64,000 nt of DNA from Lysinibacillus fusiformis (GCF_002845985.1 NZ_PDFK01000004.1:62001-126000), one strand, 5' to 3'; shown: positions 44,655 to 53,822, counted from the stretch's first letter. Notes: generated from the sequence alone by a model not told the origin. Numbers and translations: made by a program.

Positions 44655-45716
44655 GTGGCAATAAAAATGCAACATGTATATGATGTGACAATTATTGGTG
44701 GCGGCCCTGCTGGCTTATATAGTGCCTTCTACAGCGGTCTGCGTGGATTAAAAACAAAATTGATTGAGAGTCAATCACAGCTTGGTGGAAAAGTATTACT
44801 TTATCCTGAAAAGCTGATTTGGGATATTGGCGGACATCCTCCTGTTTTAGGCGAGCAATTTGTCAAACAATTAATCGAGCAAGCCAAAACATTTGATCCT
44901 ACCATTTTGACAGATACAAAAGTAGATTTGATTGAACGCCAGAATGATGTTTTTATTATCCATACAGCAGCTGGTGAAAAGCATTATTCTAAAACGGTGC
45001 TGCTAGCTGTAGGTGGTGGTATTATTAACCCTCAAAAACTGACGCTTGAGGGCGCTGAAAAATATGAAATGTCAAATTTACATTATACCGTTCAATCCTA
45101 TAAACGTTTTGTCGACAAAGATATTATGATTTCTGGTGGTGGTAATGCAGCCATCGATTGGGCTGTTGAGTTAAGCCCAATTGCTAAAAGCGTGACCCTA
45201 GTTTACCGTAAAGAGCATTTATCAGCGCATGAAGCAACGGTACAGGAAGCACTTGATGCGGGAGTAAATATAGAGTGCAATACGACGATTACAAAGCTGT
45301 CAGCGAATGCTGATAAAACGGCTATTCAATTAGTAACATGTGAAAATACGAAAACGCAGCAAAGTTATACCCGTCAAATCGATGAGGTGATCGTTAGTCA
45401 TGGCTATAACCGTGAGGCATCTCTCGCATTTGATGAAGCCATTGCTATTCCCAAAAAGGATGATTATTATTTTGAAGGGAAAGCAACAGGTGAAACGGCA
45501 CAGCCAGGTATTTTTGCGGCTGGTGATATTTTATCATTTGAAGGAAAAATCCACTTGCTACTAGGAACATTCCAAGATGCAGCCAATGCGGTCAACTCCA
45601 TTAAAACGTATTTGGAGCCAACAGCCTATCGTCATGGCATGGTATCGTCTCATAATGAGCTATTTAAAGAAAAGAATCGCTCGATTATTGAAAAACAACT
45701 TGTCCAAGCCGATTAA
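44655..45716 (+). CDS. Ferredoxin-NADP+ reductase (YumC/YcgT type)
   Basis: The 353-aa flavoprotein has an FAD loop IIGGGPAGLYSAFYSG, an NADPH-binding loop ISGGGNAAIDWAVEL, and the C-terminal FAD contact IFAAGDILSFEGKIHLLLGTFQD (seen in part). It lacks the CxxC of thioredoxin reductase, which marks the YumC/TrxB-like reductases of ferredoxin, flavodoxin or siderophore iron. The Fur box upstream fits an iron-related role like B. subtilis ycgT. The start may be the GTG at 44655 or the ATG at 44667, as AAGGATGTGG lies close by. Confidence 0.92.
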   Translation: MAIKMQHVYDVTIIGGGPAGLYSAFYSGLRGLKTKLIESQSQLGGKVLLYPEKLIWDIGGHPPVLGEQFVKQLIEQAKTFDPTILTDTKVDLIERQNDVFIIHTAAGEKHYSKTVLLAVGGGIINPQKLTLEGAEKYEMSNLHYTVQSYKRFVDKDIMISGGGNAAIDWAVELSPIAKSVTLVYRKEHLSAHEATVQEALDAGVNIECNTTITKLSANADKTAIQLVTCENTKTQQSYTRQIDEVIVSHGYNREASLAFDEAIAIPKKDDYYFEGKATGETAQPGIFAAGDILSFEGKIHLLLGTFQDAANAVNSIKTYLEPTAYRHGMVSSHNELFKEKNRSIIEKQLVQAD

Positions 45717-45727
45717 GCACGAACATG

Positions 45728-45760
45728 AACCCTCTTAAGATATTTTCTTAAGAGGGTTTC
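45728..45760. terminator. Bidirectional terminator
   Basis: AACCCTCTTAAGA pairs with TCTTAAGAGGGTT between convergent genes. Confidence 0.85.
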
Positions 45761-45765
45761 TAGCT

Positions 45766-46008
45766 TTATCTAAATAAACTTAGTAACGATCCCATCTGCC
45801 TCAACATATTGACTCCATTTGTAATCGTCCCAGCATGCCCCATAATCGTATTTAAATGATCTGGCAAACTGCCTAATCTGGATCCTTGTTGTTGTTGATA
45901 GGGAGAATAGTAAGGTTGCACCATTCTACCTCGAAAAGGTGGGCCAAAATATTGTCTATTGCTTGGCGGATAGGGACCCCTTCTAGCATTCGGCTGAAAA
46001 TATGGCAT
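45766..46008 (-). CDS. YppG/VrrA-like Pro/Tyr/Gln-rich small protein
   Basis: The 80-aa protein has a Pro/Tyr/Arg/Gln-rich first half (PYFQPNARRGPYPPSNRQYF, QPYYSPYQQQQ) and a helical tail LNTIMGHAGTITNGVNMLRQ. This resembles the YppG and YqfQ/VrrA proteins of Bacillus, which are likely spore-associated (family knowledge, weakly characterised). AGGAGGTG precedes the ATG. It is monocistronic. Confidence 0.75.
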   Translation of the reverse strand: MPYFQPNARRGPYPPSNRQYFGPPFRGRMVQPYYSPYQQQQGSRLGSLPDHLNTIMGHAGTITNGVNMLRQMGSLLSLFR

Positions 46009-46165
46009 TTATACACCTCCTGTCTGAAAGCTTCTAACTAGTATATGTGGGAATTTTAGTAGTGAAATAGACTTTTGAAGAAGGCTGTAAAAATATTCTC
46101 TTGCCCACTCAAGATGTTTGAGGGAACAAGACTAGTTTCCCTGTCATACTATAAGAAAAAAGAAG

Positions 46166-46873
46166 GTGATACGCATTCAAGGCTCACATTATCTTACCTT
46201 TTTAGCTCAATTCGGCATTGGAGGAGCGCATCCAGGAGGAATTAATCTATCAAAGGCTCTCTTTTCAACAGAGAATATTACGCCAGGCGCCGATATTTTA
46301 GATGTAGGATGTGGTACAGGACAAACGGCTGCTTATTTGGCGACTGCCTATCAAGCTAGTGTCACAGGCATCGATATTCACCCCGTCATGATCAAAAAGG
46401 CGCAGAAACGAATGCAAAAAGCGCGTTTACCCGTCCGTCTATTGCAAGGATCAATTGAAAAAACTTCGTTACCAAATGAATCATTTGACTTGATTCTAGC
46501 TGAATCAGTACTAGCCTTTGTAAATCAGCAACAGGCTTTGCAAGAAATTTATCGTTTATTAAAGAAAAGTGGACGCTTCATTGCTATTGAATTCACCAAA
46601 CCTACAACTCTCCCCCCTGAGCTAGCAGACGACATCCAACAATTTTACGGATTCAAGTCCCTCCTGATGAAAAAGGATTGGGTAAAGCTACTGCAACAGG
46701 CTGGTTTTCACGATATTCGCATACAAAAAAATCAATCCATCTCCTCCAAGCCTGAATTTGATGTTTCCGCAGCGATTGAATCCAAGTTTTATGAGGTCAT
46801 GGATCAGCATCTTGCCATGAACGAAAAATACCAGCCATTTTTAGACTACCGCATCTATACTTGTACGAAATAA
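46166..46873 (+). CDS. Class I SAM-dependent methyltransferase
   Basis: The 235-aa protein has motif I ILDVGCGTGQTAAYLA, motif II VTGIDIHPVMI, the acidic LLQGSIEKTSLPNESFDLI region and a C-terminal substrate domain. It methylates a small molecule of unknown identity. The start is unclear: the GTG at 46166 lies inside the Shine-Dalgarno-like AAGAAGGTG, and the codon at normal distance downstream is ATT (46175). It is monocistronic with a terminator downstream. Confidence 0.88.
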   Translation: MIRIQGSHYLTFLAQFGIGGAHPGGINLSKALFSTENITPGADILDVGCGTGQTAAYLATAYQASVTGIDIHPVMIKKAQKRMQKARLPVRLLQGSIEKTSLPNESFDLILAESVLAFVNQQQALQEIYRLLKKSGRFIAIEFTKPTTLPPELADDIQQFYGFKSLLMKKDWVKLLQQAGFHDIRIQKNQSISSKPEFDVSAAIESKFYEVMDQHLAMNEKYQPFLDYRIYTCTK

Positions 46874-46876
46874 ACG

Positions 46877-46906
46877 AACCAGCACCCAAAGCGTGCTGGT
46901 TTTTTA
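46877..46906 (+). terminator. Terminator of the methyltransferase gene
   Basis: AACCAGCAC pairs with GTGCTGGTT and is followed by T-rich sequence. Confidence 0.88.
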
Positions 46907-46922
46907 TGTGATCCCAATCACT

Positions 46923-46940
46923 TTATGACACCTGTCATAA
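46923..46940. promoter_or_regulatory. Perfect palindrome upstream of the DUF418/two-component operon
   Basis: TTATGAC-ACCT-GTCATAA is a perfect 7-4-7 inverted repeat ending 7 bp before a TTGACT hexamer (46948-46953). The position suits an activator site, possibly for the LuxR-type regulator encoded in the operon (inference). Confidence 0.55.
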
Positions 46941-46975
46941 AATTCCTTTGACTGGTGTGAATAGGTTTTTTCTTC

Positions 46976-47006
46976 GTATTTTCTTATCCTGAAGGTAAGA
47001 AAATAC
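46976..47006. repeat. 11-bp inverted repeat in the leader of the DUF418 gene
   Basis: GTATTTTCTTA (46976-46986) and TAAGAAAATAC (46996-47006) are perfect inverted repeats with a 9-nt loop. The hairpin ends about 20 nt before the start codon and could be an operator or an mRNA structure. Confidence 0.55.
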
Positions 47007-47025
47007 AGAAAGAGTGATTGAACAT

Positions 47026-48195
47026 ATGCAAATGCAACAAAGACTTCCCTTTATCGATATGTTAAGAGGCTTCGCCGTTTTAGGGACGCTCGGCACCAAT
47101 ATTTGGATTTTTGCTTATTTAGGTGATTTATCGTATATCACAACAAGCAACTACTCTGGTTGGTGGTCCTTCCAGGATTTTTTACGAATGGTAGTCTTAT
47201 TTTTCGTCAACGGTAAGCTACTGGGCTTGTTAACGATTATGTTTGGGGTAGGTTTACAATTAAAATATCAGCAAGCCTTACGCAGAGGCAATGCTTGGCC
47301 TGGGGTCTACCTTTGGATAATCGTCTTTTTAGGGCTAGAGGGACTGCTTCATTATACCCTTGTCATGGAATATGATATTTTAATGAGCTATGCTGCTACA
47401 GCCTTCATCGTTGCCTTTCTCATCCGATTAGGTAACAAAGCCATGACCTGGGCTTTCTATCTTTTTGGCAGCTTTCATGTCCTACTGATCCTTCTTATTT
47501 TTATCAGTACATTACAAGGTATTGGTGTTTCCTTCAATGGGATGGAGAGCGTTGCCACATTGTATGAAAACGGCTCATGGCTAGCACAAGTACAGCATCG
47601 TCTGATAAATTTTTTATTCTATCGATCAGAGGCTATTTTCATTATCCCTATGAATATCTTTTTATTTTTACTTGGTGTGAAGCTTATGCGCAACGATGTA
47701 TTTTCACAAACAGACAGAGGACGGCAAATACGCCAAAAGCTGTTTACGATTGGTATATACATTGGCATTCCCCTCAATCTACTTATCTTTATACCAGGTG
47801 GACTTTTTGATTTTCCTGTTCGCTATTTATGTGCCCCTATTCTTTCGATTGGCTATATTGGAATTTTAGGGAAACTGGTAGAATATAAGAGGTTCAATTG
47901 GCTTTGGCAACGTTTTGCACAAGTCGGTAAAATGTCTTTAAGCTGTTATGTCCTTCAAAACATACTTGCATCATTTATTTTTTATGGTTGGGGCCTTGGC
48001 TTAGGAGGGCATGTCAATAGCGTGATCGTCATTTGCATTTGGCTAACTTTGTCATTCCTACAACTGGTCATGGCGTCTATTTGGTTACAGCATTTTCAAT
48101 TGGGTCCTATGGAATGGATTCGTCAAAAATCAATTCGAGCAATGACGCAACAATTTGCAACAAAGGAAGGTGTACGCAATAAAAATATATCCTAG
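47026..48195 (+). CDS. DUF418-type polytopic membrane protein
   Basis: The 389-aa protein has about ten membrane helices, the N-terminal PFIDMLRGFAVLGTLGTNI signature of YeiB/DUF418 proteins and the DUF418 domain in the C-terminal half (SLSCYVLQNILASFIFYGWG). The function is unknown; relatives resemble membrane acyltransferases. I preferred the ATG at 47026 over the GTG at 47014, though neither has a strong ribosome binding site. Its end overlaps the histidine kinase gene, so this protein probably belongs to the kinase's signalling pathway. Confidence 0.85.
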   Translation: MQMQQRLPFIDMLRGFAVLGTLGTNIWIFAYLGDLSYITTSNYSGWWSFQDFLRMVVLFFVNGKLLGLLTIMFGVGLQLKYQQALRRGNAWPGVYLWIIVFLGLEGLLHYTLVMEYDILMSYAATAFIVAFLIRLGNKAMTWAFYLFGSFHVLLILLIFISTLQGIGVSFNGMESVATLYENGSWLAQVQHRLINFLFYRSEAIFIIPMNIFLFLLGVKLMRNDVFSQTDRGRQIRQKLFTIGIYIGIPLNLLIFIPGGLFDFPVRYLCAPILSIGYIGILGKLVEYKRFNWLWQRFAQVGKMSLSCYVLQNILASFIFYGWGLGLGGHVNSVIVICIWLTLSFLQLVMASIWLQHFQLGPMEWIRQKSIRAMTQQFATKEGVRNKNIS

Positions 48196-49279
48196 AGAAC
48201 AAATAAAGCATTATTTAATCATCGATGTAGCTTCTGTGATTTTTCTCATCGCAATAGTACTATGGTCTGGATCACTTCCTCTAGCTATGAAAATAACATT
48301 GCTCCTTTTATACTTAGGAGCTTTCTATAATGCTTTATGGCATAAAAATGGGAGACTCCTTGTCGCATCATTAGTAGGCTTCATCGTCATCACTATACTA
48401 AGCATTTATATAGAGCCCTTTATGCTTATTTTTGGCTTTACCTTTGCCGATTTACTTGGACGGGCGAAATCAAAATGGCATATTGGCTGTGGAATATTAG
48501 CCATCGCGATCATGTTTTTGACGGTCATGTATCTGGCGACAAACTCCTTTTTACAGAAGGAATCACAGGTGTTAGTACCTATCATGATGTTTCAGCTAGT
48601 ATTGCCAATTCTTATTTACTTTGTGGAAAAGTCGAAAAATCTGCAAGCTGAATTGGCAGACGTCAATATGCAGCTTGTTCAGCAGGAGGAGCGACAGCGT
48701 ATTGCAAGAGACCTTCACGATACAATTGGTCATACACTCACAATGATTAAAATTAGAACGGAACTAACGACAAAACTAATTGACCGAGATCCTTCAAAGG
48801 TGAAGCAAGAATTGGATGATATATTAGCCACTACACGTACAGCCTTAAAACAAGTGCGTGAGCTAGTATCTGATATGAATTTCATTTCGTTACAGACGGA
48901 GCTAGTGCATTGCAAACAGCTTTTACAAAGTGCAAATATCACAACAAGCCTTCACAATCAATGCCCTCAAATTGTTCTTTCTAGTGTGGAGGAAACGATG
49001 CTCGCATTATGTGTAAGAGAGGCTACGACCAATATACTCAAGCACAGTCAGGCAAAAAAATGCCACATCATCATTCAATATCACACGGGACAATACACGC
49101 TAATCATGAAAGATGATGGCATAGGCTTACAGCAAAAAGGATTTGGCAATGGCATCCACTCGATGAAGGAAAGAATGCATATCCTGCAAGGTTATGCCAC
49201 GATTAACAGCCATACACCTACAGGCACGAGCGTAACTCTTACGCTACCAATTCAAGACGGAAAGGAGCCCACATCATGA
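48170..49279 (+). CDS. DesK/NarL-type sensor histidine kinase
   Basis: The protein of about 369 aa has five or six membrane helices in the first 150 residues, then a coiled linker, the HisKA_3 motif RIARDLHDTIGHTLTMI with the phospho-His, and a short HATPase domain (LCVREATTNILKHSQAKKC, MKDDGIGL). The layout is that of DesK. The start is uncertain: a TTG at 48155, the GTG at 48170 lying within AAGGAAGGTG, or an ATA further on. It overlaps both neighbours and is coupled to the LuxR-type regulator. Confidence 0.9.
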   Translation: MYAIKIYPREQIKHYLIIDVASVIFLIAIVLWSGSLPLAMKITLLLLYLGAFYNALWHKNGRLLVASLVGFIVITILSIYIEPFMLIFGFTFADLLGRAKSKWHIGCGILAIAIMFLTVMYLATNSFLQKESQVLVPIMMFQLVLPILIYFVEKSKNLQAELADVNMQLVQQEERQRIARDLHDTIGHTLTMIKIRTELTTKLIDRDPSKVKQELDDILATTRTALKQVRELVSDMNFISLQTELVHCKQLLQSANITTSLHNQCPQIVLSSVEETMLALCVREATTNILKHSQAKKCHIIIQYHTGQYTLIMKDDGIGLQQKGFGNGIHSMKERMHILQGYATINSHTPTGTSVTLTLPIQDGKEPTS

Positions 49280-49881
49280 TACGTGTATTACTAGCGGAGG
49301 ACCAACAAATGCTACGCGGTGCCTTAACATCGCTCTTATCGTTTGAACCAGATATTGAAGTCATAGCCGAGGTGGCAGATGGGCTAAAAGCATGGGACTA
49401 CATCCAACAGGAGCTACCAGATGTTTGCCTCGTAGATATTGAAATGCCCCATCTGTCTGGGCTAGAGCTAGCTGAAAAAATTAAACAGGCTAACCTACCG
49501 TGTAAAGTGATGATTGTCACAACTTTTGCTCGGCCTGGCTATTTACAAAAGGCTATGGATTGCGAGGTACACGGCTATCTATTGAAAGATGAACCGATCG
49601 ATTATTTAATCGCTACCATTCGAAAAATCATGCAGGGAGAAAAGGTGGTTAGTAAGGATCTAGCCGCTACCTTGTTTATGAAGGAGCAAAACCCTTTAAA
49701 CGAACGAGAAATTGCAGTACTACAGCTTGTCAAAGAGGGTTTGACCACAAATGAAATCAGCAAGCAATTGTTTTTAACAAAGGGTACCATTCGCAATTAT
49801 TTATCTACCTCTATTCAAAAGCTGCAAGTGGAATCAAGACAGCAGGCTGCTCAGATAGCAAGTGACAAAGGCTGGCTATAA
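49276..49881 (+). CDS. DesR-like LuxR/NarL-family response regulator
   Basis: The 201-aa protein has a receiver domain (AEDQQMLRGALTSLLS, phospho-Asp in VCLVDIEMPHLSG, KDEP near the conserved Lys) and a C-terminal LuxR helix-turn-helix (GLTTNEISKQLFLTKGTIRNY). TTFARPGYLQKAMD is almost identical to the DesR segment of B. subtilis. It overlaps the kinase by 4 bp. No fatty acid desaturase gene, the usual DesR target, lies nearby, so the regulated function may differ. Confidence 0.93.
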   Translation: MIRVLLAEDQQMLRGALTSLLSFEPDIEVIAEVADGLKAWDYIQQELPDVCLVDIEMPHLSGLELAEKIKQANLPCKVMIVTTFARPGYLQKAMDCEVHGYLLKDEPIDYLIATIRKIMQGEKVVSKDLAATLFMKEQNPLNEREIAVLQLVKEGLTTNEISKQLFLTKGTIRNYLSTSIQKLQVESRQQAAQIASDKGWL

Positions 49882-49884
49882 CAA

Positions 49885-49914
49885 AAAATCTCGCCACAGC
49901 CGTGACGAGATTTT
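49885..49914 (+). terminator. Terminator of the DUF418/two-component operon
   Basis: AAAATCTCG pairs with CGAGATTTT around a 12-nt loop, directly after the regulator stop codon. Confidence 0.75.
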
Positions 49915-49949
49915 CACCATTTTAAAATAAGATACTTCGCTTGATTATT

Positions 49950-49998
49950 AATAGTTTACCCACTTCACGCAATTGTTGGTTTGAAGTGGGGCTATTTT
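49950..49998. terminator. Second hairpin, likely ending the minus-strand lipoprotein gene
   Basis: CCCACTTCA pairs with TGAAGTGGG, and outer AATAG pairs with CTATT. T-rich sequence flanks both sides. Confidence 0.6.
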
Positions 49999-50043
49999 TA
50001 GCCACACAATCAATGGATAATTATAAATGATGTCAGACCTTCT

Positions 50044-50508
50044 TTAATTAGTATACACTCCTATAAAACCATCATCATTACCGTTGTTAATCAATTTTAT
50101 TTCCTCAAATGGATGCTTGTTTTTACTTTCTATAAGGAATAGCGTTTTTTTATTTGTAACACTTCCTTCTGTAGTTGTATAGAAAAGTGTTAGAATTTTA
50201 TTTTCCTTATCTAATTTAAACGAATAATCAGCATAATTCCTAGTATTGGCATTTATCAAGATATAGGTTTTATGCTTATTCTCGTCATAAGCATAAACGC
50301 CATCTTTTAAGTCTCCTCTAAATACGTTAAGTACCTTTTGATTATCTTCGTCATTAGTGTCCAGTTCTAGTACTCTTACATTTTCTAATTGCGCGGTTTC
50401 CGAAATTACAAATTCCTCTTCATAATCAACTCTCACACCGTTGCTACAAGCCGTTTGCGTAAACAATAGTCCAAGTAAAGCACAAAAAATCCGCCTGTTT
50501 TTCACCAC
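50044..50508 (-). CDS. Lipoprotein of unknown function
   Basis: The 154-aa precursor has a short lipoprotein signal with lipobox TQTAC (Cys21). The mature part is beta-rich and acidic with no recognisable motif (YAYDENKHKTYILINANTRN, TLFYTTTEGSV). It is followed by a hairpin at 49950-49998. The next gene on this strand, an ankyrin lipoprotein, ends 181 bp upstream, so the two are probably separate transcripts. Confidence 0.7.
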   Translation of the reverse strand: MVKNRRIFCALLGLLFTQTACSNGVRVDYEEEFVISETAQLENVRVLELDTNDEDNQKVLNVFRGDLKDGVYAYDENKHKTYILINANTRNYADYSFKLDKENKILTLFYTTTEGSVTNKKTLFLIESKNKHPFEEIKLINNGNDDGFIGVYTN

Positions 50509-50689
50509 TCTTATGCCACCTTTTTTAAAATCTTCGTTATCGCTGTATCCTAATAAATATAGCCGTGTTGGTGTAAAAAAAGACGTACTGAAACTGCAAC
50601 TCCAATTGGTAATACGTATACTGAATTAATGTTTCCAAGCCCACTACAAAATTTGTAATGGGCTTTCATAAAAATCCCTACAGTTTGCA

Positions 50690-51412
50690 TTACTTCGCTC
50701 CCGCTGCAATCAGGATTTGTTCAATCTCGTTAAATCCTCGCTGTCTCGCATGTTGTAATGGTGTCACATTATTTTGATCCGGAATATTCACATCAGCACC
50801 ATGCTCAATCAATAACTGAATTACCGTTTGCTGTGTTGGATTGCCGTTATTTAACACAATCGCCTCCATCAGCGCTGTCCATCCTAAATGATTCACATGA
50901 TTGACGTCGATGTCGCTGTTACGCAACAACTCCTCGATGACCTCCACATAACCATGCTCTGCAGCTGGGATTAATGCGGTTCCTCCATATCGGTTCAAAA
51001 TAGTAGGATCAGCACCAGCCTGAATCGTCATCTTTAATATATCCAGATAGCCTTCTGCTCCAGCATAAAGAAAGGGCGTATTTTGCCTATTGTCCTGTAT
51101 ATTGACATCGGCCCCAGCATTTATTAATAATTGTGCTGCCTCGACATTCTGATTATAGGTTGCAATCATCAAGGCTGTTCTGCTATTTGAATCTTGGACA
51201 TTGATATCAACTTTTTGATCCAAAGCACGTTGTAACGCTTCTATATCTCCCATTTCGGCTGCTTTAAACCGTTCACTCTTCCAATTTGATTTCACCACTT
51301 CACTCTCCCCTTTATCAAACTGTATTGCCTCTGATTCGTTGGAGGCACATCCTTGAAGCAAAAGTGATAATGCGATCATAACCGTTTGTATTTTTTTCAC
51401 CCCTTGCACCAC
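50690..51412 (-). CDS. Ankyrin-repeat lipoprotein
   Basis: The 240-aa precursor has a lipoprotein signal peptide ending in SLLLQGC, a short linker and then about five ankyrin repeats (for example NSRTALMIATYNQNVEAAQL, LINAGADVNIQDNRQNTPFL). Ankyrin repeats bind proteins, so this is an outer-surface binding scaffold. The start is unclear: GTG codons at 51412, 51409 and 51400 are all possible, and AAGGGGTG overlaps the last of them. It lies downstream of the two-component gene pair but is separated from it by a terminator at 51507-51538. Confidence 0.85.
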   Translation of the reverse strand: MVQGVKKIQTVMIALSLLLQGCASNESEAIQFDKGESEVVKSNWKSERFKAAEMGDIEALQRALDQKVDINVQDSNSRTALMIATYNQNVEAAQLLINAGADVNIQDNRQNTPFLYAGAEGYLDILKMTIQAGADPTILNRYGGTALIPAAEHGYVEVIEELLRNSDIDVNHVNHLGWTALMEAIVLNNGNPTQQTVIQLLIEHGADVNIPDQNNVTPLQHARQRGFNEIEQILIAAGAK

Positions 51413-51506
51413 ACTCTCTTATTTATTGCTGTCTTCCTTATTTTAGTGTAAGTGGTAATGCTAAATATTCCATTAACCATTTCTTAAAAAAGTCTAAAAA
51501 TTGGCC

Positions 51507-51538
51507 AAAAAAATACCTCGCCACATGGACGAGATATT
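51507..51538 (-). terminator. Terminator of the HK/RR operon at 51.5-53.7 kb
   Basis: ATATCTCG pairs with CGAGGTAT and is followed by T7 on the minus strand. Confidence 0.75.
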
Positions 51539-51544
51539 TTGCTC

Positions 51545-52231
51545 TTAAACATTGAAACGATAGCCTGCTCCCCATACCGTTTCCAAAAACTTTGGCTGTG
51601 CTGGATCACGTTCAATTTTTTCACGTAGCTTGCGAATATGAACGGTAACGGTCGAAACATCTGCAGCTGATTCATAGCCCCAGTTTCGCTCATATAACTG
51701 CTCTTTACTTAATACTTGATTTGGGTGTTTAACAAAAAAAACGAGTAAATCAAATTCCTTTGTTGTAAAGGCAATTTCATCCCCATTGACAAAAACCTTT
51801 CTAGCAGATGTATCGATCGTAATGCCATGAATGGACATCGTATGATTTGTTTGCTGATTCGTAGCGAGGCGCTCATACCTGGCTAAATGTGCCTTGACTC
51901 TTGCTACTAGCTCACTTGGACTAAAGGGCTTCGTAATATAATCATCTGCCCCTAGACCAAGGCCACGAATTTTATCAATATCCTCTTTTTTGGCTGAAAC
52001 AAATAAAATGGGCATATTGTGCACTGCTCGAACTTGTTTACAAATATCAAAGCCATTCATCCCAGGCAGCATAATATCCAAAATGATTAAAGCATAATCA
52101 CCTTTTAGTGCCTGCTTCAGGCCATCGTCTCCGTTATGATGGATATCTACTGAAAAACCATTAATCTCTAAATAATCTCGTTGGAGCTCTGCTATGCTCA
52201 CTTCATCTTCAATTAACAGAATTTTTTTCAT
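51545..52231 (-). CDS. OmpR/PhoB-family response regulator
   Basis: The 228-aa protein has a receiver domain (phospho-Asp in LIILDIMLPGMNG, Lys in YITKPFSPSEL) and a winged-helix DNA-binding domain (VTVHIRKLREKIERD, VWGAGYRFNV). It is encoded downstream of its kinase, overlapping its last 23 bp, the reverse of the usual order. The genes upstream on this strand encode a PepSY protein, but a terminator separates them. Confidence 0.94.
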   Translation of the reverse strand: MKKILLIEDEVSIAELQRDYLEINGFSVDIHHNGDDGLKQALKGDYALIILDIMLPGMNGFDICKQVRAVHNMPILFVSAKKEDIDKIRGLGLGADDYITKPFSPSELVARVKAHLARYERLATNQQTNHTMSIHGITIDTSARKVFVNGDEIAFTTKEFDLLVFFVKHPNQVLSKEQLYERNWGYESAADVSTVTVHIRKLREKIERDPAQPKFLETVWGAGYRFNV

Positions 52232-53687
52232 GATGACTCCCCTTCTCCTCAGCCTTTTTCAATGAAATGAATATGCTCGTTCCCTTCGTTAATTCACTCT
52301 TCGCCCAAATGTCGCCGCCCATTTCAAGGACGATTTGTTTCGCAATCGCTAACCCTAAGCCACTGCCCCCTGTTTGCGAATTACGGGAAGGCTCCGCACG
52401 GTAAAAACGATCAAAAATATGAGGTAACGCAGCAGGATCAATGCCCGTACCATTATCTGTTACCTGAATAATCGCATCCTCAGTTCGCTCGTGCAACGAA
52501 ATAATAATTTGCTTATAGGATTTATCCATATATTTCTCACTATTGCTTAGTAAATTTGACAGGACACGTCTTAATTTATCACGATCAGCCATGGCCAAAA
52601 GAGGAGAACCTGCTGATATATATTGTAAATGAATGTCTCGTGCAATAAAATCAAAGCTCGCATCCTCTACATAATCATGCATATATTGCTGGAGATTGAC
52701 GCTTTCCATTTGGAATGGAACCTTTTTTAAATCCAATTTAGAAAATAAGAACAGCTCATCAATTAATACATCCATATCCTTTGCTTTTGTATAGATGGTT
52801 GTTAAATATTTATCCATCTTCTCCTCTGTATTCGCCACGCCATCTTTAATGCCCTCTACATAGCCGATAATGGAAGTCATAGGCGTTTTTAAATCATGGG
52901 AAATATTCGATAATAGCTCTTTCCGATTTTCCTCATATTGAAGCTGAAGCTGGATTGATTCTTTTAGCTTAACTCTCATTTCCTCAAACGATCGATTCAA
53001 CTGACCAATTTCATCATTGGAATGAGACGTAATTTCAAAATCTAAGTCGCCCGATTTAATGCGTTCAGCCCCATCCTTTAAAGCTGAGATTGGATTAATA
53101 ATACTTCTTGAAACTAAATAATTTAATAAGCCAATAATCATCATAAATAGTACAAATAAGATTCCTAAAAGAATGGGCAACAGTTCACGCGTTACTTCCG
53201 CATGAGAACTAACCTCTCTTAAAACGAAAATACTTCCCTCGGTTTTATCTGGAAAATAAAAATCAAATTTTACATACGTATAAAAGGCTTGATTAATCAT
53301 GATGGTATCACGCGAATTAATATTGGTCGCTTCAAAGCCAGGTAAGCTTTGAAGTAATAATTGTTCATGCTCTTTCTGCGTTGAATAAACAATTTGATGA
53401 TCTTTTCGTACCACAATCTCAATCGAAGGTGCATTGATTTTTTCTAGCTGTTCGAGATCTAAAAGCTGCTGGGGATTATTTTTAGCTAGTAATTTTAAAT
53501 CTAGAAAAGCGTTTTCTTCTACCGTCGTCAAAGGCTTTTGTACATAGGATTTTTTATAAAAATGCTCTATTGCTTTGATATCACCCGTAATCGCAAAGGA
53601 AAAAAGAAAAACGGCTGCAAGTAAAAGCGTGATAGCAATGATAATAACACCCACATAAGATAGCAAAAACCTCGTTTTAATTGACAT
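52209..53687 (-). CDS. Two-component sensor histidine kinase
   Basis: The 492-aa protein has membrane helices at about 8-30 and 170-192 around an extracytoplasmic sensor domain, a HAMP domain (about 192-245), the motif NISHDLKTPMTSIIGYVEG, and a HATPase domain (NLLSNSEKYMDKSYK, DNGTGIDP, GGSGLGLAI). GGGGGAG lies upstream of the ATG at 53685-53687. It is the first gene of a kinase-regulator operon. The signal is unknown. Confidence 0.94.
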   Translation of the reverse strand: MSIKTRFLLSYVGVIIIAITLLLAAVFLFSFAITGDIKAIEHFYKKSYVQKPLTTVEENAFLDLKLLAKNNPQQLLDLEQLEKINAPSIEIVVRKDHQIVYSTQKEHEQLLLQSLPGFEATNINSRDTIMINQAFYTYVKFDFYFPDKTEGSIFVLREVSSHAEVTRELLPILLGILFVLFMMIIGLLNYLVSRSIINPISALKDGAERIKSGDLDFEITSHSNDEIGQLNRSFEEMRVKLKESIQLQLQYEENRKELLSNISHDLKTPMTSIIGYVEGIKDGVANTEEKMDKYLTTIYTKAKDMDVLIDELFLFSKLDLKKVPFQMESVNLQQYMHDYVEDASFDFIARDIHLQYISAGSPLLAMADRDKLRRVLSNLLSNSEKYMDKSYKQIIISLHERTEDAIIQVTDNGTGIDPAALPHIFDRFYRAEPSRNSQTGGSGLGLAIAKQIVLEMGGDIWAKSELTKGTSIFISLKKAEEKGSHHEKNSVN

Positions 53688-53822
53688 CTACACTCCCCCA
53701 ATAAGCTGAAACTACTAGCAATGTACCATACAAATCTTAAAACTTTATAAAATTGGGCTGAAAAATCTATAAACATTTTTGCAGCTTCAGTATAGTATTG
53801 CGTTCATATAAACGAAATAAAC

